From Oleispirillum sp965228165 (GTDB taxonomy: Bacteria; Pseudomonadota; Alphaproteobacteria; Rhodospirillales; Rhodospirillaceae), in contig CBDDHB010000003.1 in the NCBI GenBank assembly GCA_965228165.1, forward strand, positions 1,054,001-1,118,000: DNA of 64,000 nt. Direction: 5' to 3'. The notes beneath the pieces are model-generated. The model searched no databases, was not told the DNA's origin, and saw only the letters and a program-made list of their open reading frames with translations. Position numbers and translations under genes: made by a program. This document shows positions 1-8,133 of the stretch, one piece after another (within the stretch, counting starts at the first letter, position 1; each line of letters begins with the position of its first letter).

Positions 1-39
1 CGCCGGACCCGGCCCAAGCCCAACGAGGCCGCAGTATGA
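1..39 (+). CDS. 3' end of an upstream gene (partial)
   Basis: An open frame enters from the left edge and ends at a TGA at 37-39, leaving 12 codons (RRTRPKPNEAAV). The stop overlaps the ATG of the next gene in an ATGA junction, the same coupling seen at many operon joints in this window, which is why it is read as the tail of a cotranscribed gene. Too little remains to name a product. Confidence 0.45.
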   Translation, partial: RRTRPKPNEAAV

Positions 40-1455
40 CAAATCGCCTAATCAAGATCACCCCCGAAATGCAGAAAGACTTCGCCTGTCTTTCCGCCGA
101 TTTCAACCCGCAGCACACGGACTCCCTGCTCGCCCGGAGGCTGATGTTCGGCGCCCCCGTGGTGCACGGCATCCACTCCCTGATGCGGGTTCTGGAGGCT
201 CTCGTCGCGGAGTGCGCCGACCGCCGCGCCCTGGCCTCCCTGCGGGTGTCCTTCGACCTTCCCGTCGGCATCGGCGACGAATTGCGGCTAAGCGCCGAGG
301 AAACGCCCTCCGAGATCAAGTTCTCCCTGGAGCGGAACGAGCAGCGCGTCCTCCGCGGGCGGTGCGCCTTTTCCCCGCAAAAAAAACGCGGATGCCTTCG
401 CCGCCGGTGCCCCGGTGCCACCGGTCTGCCGAACGCTCGACGGTCCGGATCTGGCCGACCGCAGCGGCGAGGTTCCTCTCGGGGTCGACCCCGAGCTCCT
501 CTCCCGGGTGTTTCCGTCCCTCGCGGCGGGCTTCGACCGGCGTCAGGTCGCCATCCTGCTTGCCGCCACGCGCCTGGTCGGCATGGATTGCCCCGGCCTG
601 CATTCGATCTTCAGCAGATTGAAGCTTGCCTTCGCCGCCCCCTCCGGCGCGGCCGACGCCCTGTCCTACCGCGTGCGGTCCTGGACGCCGACCCTGCGCA
701 TGCTGCAAATGGACATCGCCTGCGGCGGCGACGGCGGCAGCATCGAGGCCTTTTTGCGCCCGCCGCCCATCGGCCAAGCGTCCATGCAGGAGGTGATGCG
801 GGCGGTCGCCCCCAGCGAATTCGCCGACACCACGGCCCTGGTCGTCGGCGGCTCGCGCGGCCTGGGGGAAACCGCCGCCAAGATTCTCGCGGCAGGCGGA
901 GGACGGGTGGTTCTCACCTATGCGGCGGGGCAGGCCGACGCAGAGGCCGTCGCCGACGAAATCGTGCGCAACGGCTTCCAGGCCCATGCGCTACGTCTCG
1001 ACGTGCGCGAGCCAACACTTCTAAGCTCTCCAGACGGTCCGTTCACCCAACTTTATTATTTCGCCACACCGCGCATCCGTCCCAACCAGCATCGGCAGTT
1101 CGACGTGGCGCTGTTCCAGGAGCTTTTCGACATCTACGGCACCGGCCTGCTGCGCACCCTGAACGCGGTGCGCCCTCTGCTGGCCGACCGACCGGTGCTG
1201 TGCGTGCCCTCCTCGCAATTCATCGACGAGCGCCACCCCAAATTCCGGGAATACACGGCGGCCAAGCGCGCCGCGGAGGGGCTTGCCGCGGAGATCGAGG
1301 GATTCGAGGACCGCGTGTTCCAGCCCAGGCTGCCGCGGCTCAAAACGGACCAGGCCGCCGCGCTTCAGGAGGTGCAGGCGGACGACCCGCTCCCCCACAT
1401 CCTGGAAATGGTCAGGACGGCGCACCGCCTTGCGAAGGACCGTTCACCCCGATGA
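36..1455 (+). pseudogene. MaoC-like hot-dog domain fused to a short-chain dehydrogenase (frameshifted)
   Basis: The first ~115 codons encode a MaoC/R-hydratase-like domain (starts MTNRLIKITPEMQKDFACLS; GAPVVHGIHSL resembles the hydratase helix). The frame then changes, and from about 390 to 1455 the protein is a short-chain dehydrogenase with a nucleotide-binding turn (VVGGSRGLGE) and a YTAAK that fits the YxxxK catalytic pair. The break is at a run of eight A (379-386); removing one A restores a single protein of about 473 residues. MaoC-SDR fusions of this kind are known from surface-polysaccharide gene clusters, which fits the methyltransferase and galE next door. The substrate is unknown. 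The shift may be a read error, a true mutation or a slippage site. The 3' end overlaps the convergent methyltransferase by 44 bases. Confidence 0.7.
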
Positions 1456-2350
1456 CGAGGCAGGAAACGGTGGCGCGGGTCGCCATCGCGCGCTCTAGGG
1501 TGTAGCCCGTCGCCGGGTGCCCCACCACCGTTTCGACCTGCAGGCCCGCCCTCTCCACCAGATCGCGCACCGCGTCGAGGCTTTGCAGCAGGAAAATATG
1601 GTCCGGCGCCGGGCTGTTGATCGGAAAGTTGACGAAAATTCGCCCGCCGGGGGCCAGGAACGTCCGCAAATTCCGCAGCACCAGCGATGGGTCCTCCAGG
1701 TGCTCCAGAACCTCGCTGATGACGATAACGTCGAACACGCTGCCGTCCGCCGCGCGCCTGCCCGCCTCGGCCACATCCTTCTGTACCAAGCGGACCGGGC
1801 GAGCAATTCCCATCTGCCGGGTAGAGGCCTCGGTCTGGCGCAGGCTTTCCGCGCTCACATCCCACGCCTCGACGCTGGTGCAGTGCGGGTTTAGCGCCGC
1901 GGTGGCCAGATAAAGGCCGTGACCGGGTCCCACTTCCAGATACCGCGTTCCCTCCGTCAAGGTGGCGATGAACGCATCGTGAAACAGGAAGGAACGGGCG
2001 TGGTTGCTCCACGCCAACTGGGAGACGAGCAGCCCCTCCATATACTTCCGCATGAAGTCCCGATTGGCGTAGACCTCGGCCTCGGCCTCGGCGAAACTCG
2101 TCCTGCGGTAGCGCCCAGTGCGGATGAACGCGATCTGCTCCTGGTTGAACACCGCGCACAGCCATTTGTAGCTGTCCACGAATTGCGGCAGGCTCTCCCC
2201 GGCCAGGCGGAGAACTCTCTGCGACAGCACATCGAGTTTATCCAGCTCCGCATCGGAATAGGACGCCAAGCTCTTGCGGAGATAGGCTGCGTGTTCAGGC
2301 CAAGCCGCCATGATCGCATCCTTCAGAACCCGGATGTTCTCGTGCTTCAC
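1412..2350 (-). CDS. class I SAM-dependent methyltransferase
   Basis: A 312-residue protein with the class I methyltransferase fold: motif I is YLEVGPGHGLYLA near residue 120, followed by an acidic strand end (VEAWDVS), VIVISEVLEHLEDP as the post-II/motif IV region and LAPGGRIFVNFPI after it, as in the Methyltransf_23 group. The start chosen is GTG at 2350, preceded by a GGAAGGAAG ribosome-binding site; an in-frame ATG 32 codons upstream has no such signal and would run into the neighbouring gene. It most likely methylates a sugar or lipid-linked intermediate, judged only from its place beside a MaoC-SDR gene and galE. The acceptor cannot be predicted. Confidence 0.8.
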   Translation of the reverse strand: MKHENIRVLKDAIMAAWPEHAAYLRKSLASYSDAELDKLDVLSQRVLRLAGESLPQFVDSYKWLCAVFNQEQIAFIRTGRYRRTSFAEAEAEVYANRDFMRKYMEGLLVSQLAWSNHARSFLFHDAFIATLTEGTRYLEVGPGHGLYLATAALNPHCTSVEAWDVSAESLRQTEASTRQMGIARPVRLVQKDVAEAGRRAADGSVFDVIVISEVLEHLEDPSLVLRNLRTFLAPGGRIFVNFPINSPAPDHIFLLQSLDAVRDLVERAGLQVETVVGHPATGYTLERAMATRATVSCLVIGVNGPSQGGAPS

Positions 2351-2387
2351 TTCGCTTCCTTCCTCGCTATAAAGCGCCGTTACCGGC

Positions 2388-3047
2388 TCACTTCGGAACC
2401 GAAATCTGCTCAATCGCCCGGAGAAGCTTGGCATCCGCAACTCCAAGCGCCGCCGTTTCCTCGCTTTTCCCGTCCCTGATGGATTCGAGAATCATCCGCC
2501 CCACGCACGGGCTGAAATGCAGTATATCGGAAAACAGCTCGTAGTTTCCAACCAACTCCGCGTCCGTCTGCAGATCGTAAAGGCGCACGTTGGGCAGGTG
2601 CGTCAACTCCTTGTAGGCCAACTCGCGCAATTGCATTGACTGCCGGAACCTATCGGGAAACCACGCCCGGGCGGTAGAGATAGGTGGGCATCTGCGCGTC
2701 GGGACGCATGCCCGCATAATTAAACACGACGGAATCGAGCAGCCAGACTATCCGCTTGGCCCGGCCCTGCGCCGCCGCTGCGGCGGCGACTAAGCCCTCC
2801 TCTGCTGCGGTTCCGCCGCTGACGACGAGTATCGCCGCCTTGCCTCCCAGAATCGCCGCCACATCCGCCGGGCGAACGGCCCAGGCCGAAGATGCGCCAA
2901 CCACCGCCGTATCGTAATCGCGGTTGCGAATGACCCCAGGGATCCGGGCGCGCTCGTCCTTGACATAGGTGCCAGGCAAATCATCAATGGATCGACGGTA
3001 AAACTCACCGCGCCGACCAGGAGAACCGCCCCGAAAAGCGACGCCAA
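2388..3047 (-). pseudogene. remnant of an SGNH-like cell-surface protein of unknown function
   Basis: Three pieces of one protein lie in order but not in one frame. An N-terminal membrane anchor (MASLFGAVLLVGAVSFTVDP, 3047 downward) is followed, after a shift near 2975, by a segment with RDYDTAVVGASSAW and VVSGGTAAEE, which resembles the strand and GGS/E signature of SGNH-like proteins in polysaccharide clusters. A second shift near 2665 returns to the first frame for the tail AWFPDRFRQSMQLREL. The middle (after MPTYLYRPG) is much shorter than expected, so an internal deletion is likely. Neither shift lies in a homopolymer, so this looks like real decay rather than read error. Confidence 0.6.
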
Positions 3048-3089
3048 GAACCATAAATATATCTTAGATGATTATTTTTCATTGTTTGT

Positions 3090-4094
3090 TTATGCTAAAA
3101 AGTTCGGCTCTCCGCCGTCGCGAAGACCGGCCTCCCAGGCAAGGGCGGAGCGGATCATGGTTTCCAGGCCGGGATGCTGCGGTCGCCAGCCGAGCAGGCG
3201 ATGGATTTTCGCCGGATCGGCGACCAGATGGGGCGGATCGCCGGGGCGGCGCGGCCCGATGCCGACCGGCAGGGGACGACCGATCACCGCTTCCACCGCC
3301 GCGATCGCCTCGCGCACCGAATAGCCCTTGCCGATGCCGCAGTTGACCACCAGGTTCTCGCCGCTGGTTTCCAGGTGCGCCAGCACCCGCAGATGCGCGT
3401 CGGCCAGATCGGAAACGTGCAAATAATCGCGCACGCAGGTGCCGTCCGGAGTGGGATAGTCGTCGCCATAGATTTGCATGGCGGGGCGTTTGCCCTGCGC
3501 GGTCTGGCAGGCTATCTTCAACAGGTGGGTGGCGTTGGGGCCGCCCTGGCCGCAACGCCCCTGGGCATCCGCCCCGGCGACGTTGAAATAGCGCAACGCG
3601 GCATAGGCAAAGCCATGCACCCGCGCCGCGTCTTCCAGCATCCGTTCGGTGATCAGCTTCGACCAGCCATAGGGGCTGGTCGGGCGCAGGGGCGCGGTTT
3701 CCGCCGCCATCTCGCCGTCGATCGCGCCATAGACCGCCGCCGAGGACGAAAAGACGAAACGCGGCACCTTGGCCGCGACGGCGGCCTCGATCAGGGTCAG
3801 GCTGGCGGCAACGTTGTTGCGGTAGTAGTCGAGCGGCCGTTCCATCGATTCGGTAACGACGATCGACCCGGCGAAGTGCATCACCGCCTCGGGCCGGACC
3901 TCGGCCAGGACGGCATCGACGAAGGCGCGGTCGCCGACATCGCCGACCAGCAGGGGAACCTCGGGCGGCAGGTTCCGCCGCTCCCCGGTGGAGAGGTTGT
4001 CCGCCACCGCGACCGCGTAGCCCGCCGCCAGCGCCGCGTGAACCACGTGGCTGCCGATGTAGCCCGCACCGCCCGTCACCAGCAATCGCCGCAC
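3090..4094 (-). CDS. galE: UDP-glucose 4-epimerase
   Basis: Interconverts UDP-glucose and UDP-galactose with bound NAD, supplying galactose for surface glycans; cytoplasmic. The 334-residue length is normal. Visible features: the Rossmann turn TGGAGYIGSH at the N-terminus, FSSSAAVYG (catalytic Ser/Thr strand), SPYGWSK with the Tyr-x-x-x-Lys pair, ALRYFNVAGA and the GTCVRDYLHVSDLADAH segment. The start is GTG at 4094, directly before RRLLVTGG, with an AGGAGA ribosome-binding site; a longer reading adds an unrelated N-terminus. It stands at the edge of the polysaccharide-like region, 42 bases from the decayed SGNH-like gene. Confidence 0.93.
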   Translation of the reverse strand: MRRLLVTGGAGYIGSHVVHAALAAGYAVAVADNLSTGERRNLPPEVPLLVGDVGDRAFVDAVLAEVRPEAVMHFAGSIVVTESMERPLDYYRNNVAASLTLIEAAVAAKVPRFVFSSSAAVYGAIDGEMAAETAPLRPTSPYGWSKLITERMLEDAARVHGFAYAALRYFNVAGADAQGRCGQGGPNATHLLKIACQTAQGKRPAMQIYGDDYPTPDGTCVRDYLHVSDLADAHLRVLAHLETSGENLVVNCGIGKGYSVREAIAAVEAVIGRPLPVGIGPRRPGDPPHLVADPAKIHRLLGWRPQHPGLETMIRSALAWEAGLRDGGEPNFLA

Positions 4095-4254
4095 GTCTTC
4101 TCTCCTGAAATCGTTCCGGCATCGCGCCCGGTACCGAGAACTAGCCTCTCCCCCCGGCGGGCGCAAGGCGGGAAATACGGGCGCGGCTTGCCAATCGGGG
4201 AGGGCGCCGTGTATCCTCTACATCCGGGTCCTCGCCCGGCAATGGGGGAAAGCG

Positions 4255-5331
4255 ATGGTGCCGCGCGGTGTATCCAGGCTGCTTCCGGGCTGCGAACTGG
4301 AGTCGATCCTCGACTCCTTGCCGTTCGCGATTTTCCTGAAAGACCGGTCGCTGCGTTACACCTGGTGCAACGCCCAGTTCGAACGGTTCTGCGGCTGCCC
4401 GCGCACCGATATTCCGGGAAAGACCCCCGCCGACATCCTCGACCGCATCCACGCCGAAAAGGCCGCCGAGACCGACCGTTCGGTGCTGAACCACCGCGAA
4501 CGCCACGTCTACGACGCCCAGATCGCCTGCCCCTGCGGCCAGGTGGTGGACGTCCGGTTCCTCAAGATTCCGGCGATCGACCGCGACGGCCAGACGGTGG
4601 GCATCATCGGCGTCGCCATCGACACCAGCGGCGACCGCGAGGCGGAGCGGGCGCTTCTGCACAACCTGTCGGTGATGACGGAGGCCAACGCCGCGTTGGA
4701 ACGCTTCGCCGGAGACCTGCAATCCTCGCTCGCCTATACCGAGGATCAGGCGGCGCGCCTCGCCGAACTGGCGGAACAGATCGAAAGCCAGAAGCAGAGC
4801 ATCGCCGAACAGAACCGGCAGATCCGCCTGCTGATGTACCACGACCAGAACACCGGCATTCACAATCGCCGTTATTTCTTCGACGCCGCGCCGGAGGTTC
4901 TGGCGCGACCGGTCGATCCGGAGAATCCGGGAATCCTGGCGGTGGCCGACCTCGACCACTTCAAGCGGGTCAACGACACCCACGGCCACGCCGCCGGGGA
5001 CTTGGCCCTGCGCGCCTTCGCCCGGATCGGCGCCGAGCTCCTGCCCGAGGACTCCCTGTTCTGCCGCATCGGCGGCGAGGAATTCGCCATCCTGATGCGA
5101 CCGACGGCGGTGGAGCGCGGCCTGGCGCACCTCGACCGTCTGCGCGCCGCGGTGGCCGAGCACGATTTCGACCACGGCGACGGGACGGTGCGTTTCACCG
5201 TCAGCCTGGGGGTCACCCCGGTCCTTCCGGGGATGGACGTCGATACCCTGCTGCGCGCCGCCGACGCCGCGCTCTACGCCGCCAAGAAAAGCGGCCGCAA
5301 CCGCGTGCTTCTGGCCGATTCCCCGGTCTGA
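4255..5331 (+). CDS. PAS-GGDEF diguanylate cyclase
   Basis: A soluble 358-residue signalling protein predicted to make cyclic di-GMP. Residues ~12-125 form a PAS domain (SILDSLPFAIFLKDRSLRY, then a C-terminal GVAIDTSGDREAE). A coiled-coil linker of about 60 residues follows, then a GGDEF domain with ADLDHFKRVNDTHGHAAGD and the active-site signature RIGGEEFAIL. The residues that would form the inhibitory RxxD site five positions before GGEEF read LPED, so product inhibition through the I-site is probably absent. No membrane segment is present. It is transcribed alone, divergent from galE. The PAS ligand is unknown. Confidence 0.88.
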   Translation: MVPRGVSRLLPGCELESILDSLPFAIFLKDRSLRYTWCNAQFERFCGCPRTDIPGKTPADILDRIHAEKAAETDRSVLNHRERHVYDAQIACPCGQVVDVRFLKIPAIDRDGQTVGIIGVAIDTSGDREAERALLHNLSVMTEANAALERFAGDLQSSLAYTEDQAARLAELAEQIESQKQSIAEQNRQIRLLMYHDQNTGIHNRRYFFDAAPEVLARPVDPENPGILAVADLDHFKRVNDTHGHAAGDLALRAFARIGAELLPEDSLFCRIGGEEFAILMRPTAVERGLAHLDRLRAAVAEHDFDHGDGTVRFTVSLGVTPVLPGMDVDTLLRAADAALYAAKKSGRNRVLLADSPV

Positions 5332-5408
5332 TCCCAACCCCCCTTGCGCGCGCCCCATCCCTCCCCCGATATTGACCGGCGGATGTCTCAACCACCAAGG
5401 ATGCGATC

Positions 5409-6266
5409 ATGGGATACGCGCGAGTCGCGGTGCTGCTGGCGGGTTTGACCGCCCTCTTTCTGGCGCTCGGCTACGGCCTGGGCGGCCAGGGCGGCATGAT
5501 CATGGCCCTGGTCTTCGCCGGCGGGATGAATCTCGCCTCGTTCTGGTATTCGGACAAGCTGGTGCTCGCCACCTATGGCGCGCGGCAGGTCGGGCGCGCC
5601 GACGCGCCGGAGCTTTTCGGTGTCGTCGAGCAGTTGGCGATCAACGCGGGGCTGCCGATGCCGCGCGTCTATATCGTCGATTCCGATCAGCCCAACGCCT
5701 TCGCCACCGGCCGCAACCCGGAGAACGCGGCGGTGGCCGCCACCACCGGCCTGCTGCGCCAGTTGACGCCGCAGCAGGTGGCCGGGGTGATGGCGCACGA
5801 ACTGGCGCACGTGAAGAATCGCGACACCCTGACCATGACCGTCGCCGCCACCCTGGCGGGGGCGATCTCGATGCTGGCGAATTTCGCCTTTTTCTTCGGC
5901 GGGCGGCGCGACGATCGGGACAATCCCGGCGCCGGAATCGCGACAATCGCCCTGGCGCTGCTCGCCCCCCTGGCGGCGGGACTGGTGCAAATGGCGATTT
6001 CGCGCAGCCGCGAGTACGAAGCCGACGCCCATGGCGCGGCGATCTGCGGCCATCCCCTGTGGCTGGCCGAGGCCCTGGCGCGGCTGGAGGACGCGGCGCA
6101 CCGGCAGGTCAATTCCGCCGCCGAGGGCAATCCCGCCACCGCGCACCTGTTCATCGTCAACCCGCTGAAGGGCGGCGGCGTGGCGTCGCTGTTTTCCACC
6201 CATCCGCCGATGGCGGAACGCATCGCGCGCCTGCGCGCTTTGGCGGCGCAGACGCGGCGAGGCTAG
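5409..6266 (+). CDS. htpX: HtpX-type M48 membrane metalloprotease
   Basis: A 285-residue inner-membrane zinc protease of the M48B family that degrades damaged membrane proteins. Two hydrophobic segments lie at the N-terminus (residues ~5-45), the zinc motif HELAHVKNRDT at about residue 131, two further hydrophobic segments at ~150-200, and SREYEADAHGA supplies the third zinc ligand, a glutamate. The C-terminal FSTHPPMAERIARL is typical of HtpX. A GGATG ribosome-binding site precedes the ATG. It stands alone between the GGDEF gene and the DUF1127 gene. Confidence 0.93.
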   Translation: MGYARVAVLLAGLTALFLALGYGLGGQGGMIMALVFAGGMNLASFWYSDKLVLATYGARQVGRADAPELFGVVEQLAINAGLPMPRVYIVDSDQPNAFATGRNPENAAVAATTGLLRQLTPQQVAGVMAHELAHVKNRDTLTMTVAATLAGAISMLANFAFFFGGRRDDRDNPGAGIATIALALLAPLAAGLVQMAISRSREYEADAHGAAICGHPLWLAEALARLEDAAHRQVNSAAEGNPATAHLFIVNPLKGGGVASLFSTHPPMAERIARLRALAAQTRRG

Positions 6267-6279
6267 TTTTCAAGGGATT

Positions 6280-6534
6280 TCAGGCGGCCCAGAAGGGCTT
6301 CGCGGCTTCCGCGGCGGCCTGTTCGCGGGTCAGGCCGAAGCCCGCCAGCATCGAATCGGGATAGACCCGCAACGCGCGGCGCAGACCGACGCGTCGGCAC
6401 CAGACCGAAACCAGCCGCTCGGCGGCCTCCAGGCCGTTCCGGATCGCGGCGACGCCATCCCGGCGCTGATTCTTCGGGGTCCGCCGGGACTTGCGGCTAG
6501 GTCGATATGTACCGATACATTGCACGCTGTTCAT
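6280..6534 (-). CDS. DUF1127 (YjiS-like) small protein
   Basis: An 84-residue basic protein whose C-terminal half matches the DUF1127 pattern: an arginine-rich helix, then LAGFGLTREQAAAEAAKPFW. The ATG at 6534 was chosen because AGGAG lies 9 bases upstream. Members of this family are small RNA- or regulator-binding proteins in several alphaproteobacteria, but no role can be assigned here. It is divergent from the MocR-type regulator at 6620 with only 85 bases between the two starts, the arrangement of yjiS and yjiR in E. coli, which suggests control by that regulator. The N-terminal 35 residues have no family resemblance that I recognise. Confidence 0.75.
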   Translation of the reverse strand: MNSVQCIGTYRPSRKSRRTPKNQRRDGVAAIRNGLEAAERLVSVWCRRVGLRRALRVYPDSMLAGFGLTREQAAAEAAKPFWAA

Positions 6535-6619
6535 GACATTGGCTCCTAATGCCACTCGTATTGTCTGTACACAATAGGTAAATTGACTCCTTATCGCCGT
6601 CAATGTATTTATTGTCACC
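6535..6619. promoter_or_regulatory. divergent control region between DUF1127 and MocR genes
   Basis: Only 85 bases separate the two start codons. The stretch is visibly richer in A+T than its surroundings (ACACAATAGGTAAATTGACT and AATGTATTTATTGTCACC), and contains TTGACTCC on the plus strand that could serve as a -35 for the regulator. MocR regulators usually bind direct repeats in such spacers; a clear pair cannot be defined by eye. Confidence 0.45.
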
Positions 6620-8017
6620 ATGACAACCTGGAATCCCGACATCTCGGCGCGGACCGGGCCGCGCTACATCGCCATCGCCGAGGCCATCGCCGACGCCGTC
6701 GCTTCCGGCGAGTTGGCGCCGGGAAGCCGCCTGCCCACCCACCGCGATCTGGCGCTGCGCCTGGGGGTGACGGTGGGCACCGTGACCCGCGCCTATGCCG
6801 AGGCGATTCGCCGCGACCTGCTGAGCGGCGAGGTCGGACGCGGCACCTTCGTCAAGCCCGGTCTGATGACCTTCACCCCGCTCACCACCCGTCACGACGC
6901 CGAGCCCAACGTCTTCGATTTCGCGGTCAACCTGCCCGCCGAGGGCATCGCGGCGGAACGCCTGCGCGACACCCTGCCGCGCCTGATCGGCGACGACCGC
7001 CCGGATTCGCTGCTGGGATATCCCAGCGACGCCGACCTCGACCGTTCCCGCCGCATCCTCGCCTCGTGGGCGGAAAGCCAGGGCACGCCCTTCGCGCCCG
7101 AGCGCCTGATTCTCAACAACGGCGCGCAGAACGGCATGCTGGCGGCGCTGTTGACCATCTGCCGCGCCGGCGACACCGTGCTGTGCGACGAATTCACCTA
7201 TCCCGGCATGAAGAACCTGGCCCGCCTGCTGGGGGTGCGCCTCTTGGGTCTGTCGATGGACGACCACGGCATGACCGTCGAGGCGCTGGAACACGCCATC
7301 GTCCACCACGCGCCGCGCGCCGTGTATTGCGTGCCGAATTTCCAGAACCCGACCGGCACGGTCTGGCCGCGCGACCGCCGCGAGGCCCTGGCCCGATTGG
7401 CCAACCGCCACGGCATCTGGATCATCGAGGACGACGTCTACGGCTTCCTCGCCGAGGACGCCGAACGCCTGCCGCCGCTCGCCGCCCTCGCCCCCGACCG
7501 CACCATCTATCTCAACAGCGCCGCCAAGTGCATGGCGCCGGGCCTGCGGGTCGGCTACATGCTGGGGCCGACCGAGTTGCTGCCCGCGCTCGCCGCCGGG
7601 GTGCGCCTGTCCACCATGACCCCCGCGCCGCTGACCCTGGAGATCACCACCCGCTGGATCGAGGACGGCACCGCGCGGGACTGCTGCCGCTGGCACCGCG
7701 CCGAGGCCCGCGCCCGCCGCAATCTGGCGCTCAAGGCCCTCGACGGGTTCCTGGTGCTGGGCGACACCGGCAGCTATCACCTTTGGCTCAATCTGCCCGA
7801 ACCCTGGCGTTCCGACGAATTCACCCGCGCCGCCCGCAATCGCGGCCTGATCGTTTCCGCCGCCGATCACTTCGTCCTCGGCCGCCGCGCCGCGCCCCCG
7901 GCGGTGCGCCTGGGCCTGGGCGGCGGCAAGACCCGCGCCAAGGTCGAGGAAGGACTCTCCCGCCTCGCCGAGATGCTGCGCGGCGGTCCGGTCACCACCT
8001 TCTCGACGATCTTCTGA
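6620..8017 (+). CDS. MocR-type transcriptional regulator (GntR HTH plus aminotransferase fold)
   Basis: A 465-residue fusion regulator. Residues ~8-75 form a GntR winged helix (LAPGSRLPTHRDLALRLGV, then GTVTRAYAEA). The rest is a fold-type I aminotransferase domain with NFQNPTGTVW, the aspartate strand IIEDDVYGFL, and SAAKCMAPGLRVGYM, where Lys303 would hold pyridoxal phosphate. Proteins of this family sense PLP or an amino compound and control an adjacent divergent gene; here that gene encodes a DUF1127 protein, as in the yjiR-yjiS pair. The shared 85-base intergenic region (6535-6619) must hold both promoters and the operator. Confidence 0.9.
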   Translation: MTTWNPDISARTGPRYIAIAEAIADAVASGELAPGSRLPTHRDLALRLGVTVGTVTRAYAEAIRRDLLSGEVGRGTFVKPGLMTFTPLTTRHDAEPNVFDFAVNLPAEGIAAERLRDTLPRLIGDDRPDSLLGYPSDADLDRSRRILASWAESQGTPFAPERLILNNGAQNGMLAALLTICRAGDTVLCDEFTYPGMKNLARLLGVRLLGLSMDDHGMTVEALEHAIVHHAPRAVYCVPNFQNPTGTVWPRDRREALARLANRHGIWIIEDDVYGFLAEDAERLPPLAALAPDRTIYLNSAAKCMAPGLRVGYMLGPTELLPALAAGVRLSTMTPAPLTLEITTRWIEDGTARDCCRWHRAEARARRNLALKALDGFLVLGDTGSYHLWLNLPEPWRSDEFTRAARNRGLIVSAADHFVLGRRAAPPAVRLGLGGGKTRAKVEEGLSRLAEMLRGGPVTTFSTIF

Positions 8018-8029
8018 AGGCTCCGCGCG

Positions 8030-8133
8030 AAGACCGCTTGCCGATTCGCGGCGAAAAAAGGAAAGGGGTTTGGAGCCCACGGCCCCAACGGGGTCCGGGG
8101 CTGGCCCCGGCGGCCCCGGCCTGGTTTTTCACT
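8030..8133. repeat. intergenic mosaic hairpin repeat, copy 1 (partial)
   Basis: Fills the space between two convergent gene ends. It shows the right-hand part of the repeat found at eight places in this window: GATTCGCGGCGAAAAAAGGAA, a GGGGTTTGGAGCCC hairpin arm set, then GGGGCTGGCCCCGG and the closing GGCCTGGTTTTT. It may act as a two-way transcription stop for both neighbours. Confidence 0.75.

Noticed and set aside
8030..8133. Repeat copies as CRISPR arrays
   Set aside because: The hairpin repeats are dispersed single copies without regular spacers, and no cas genes are present.
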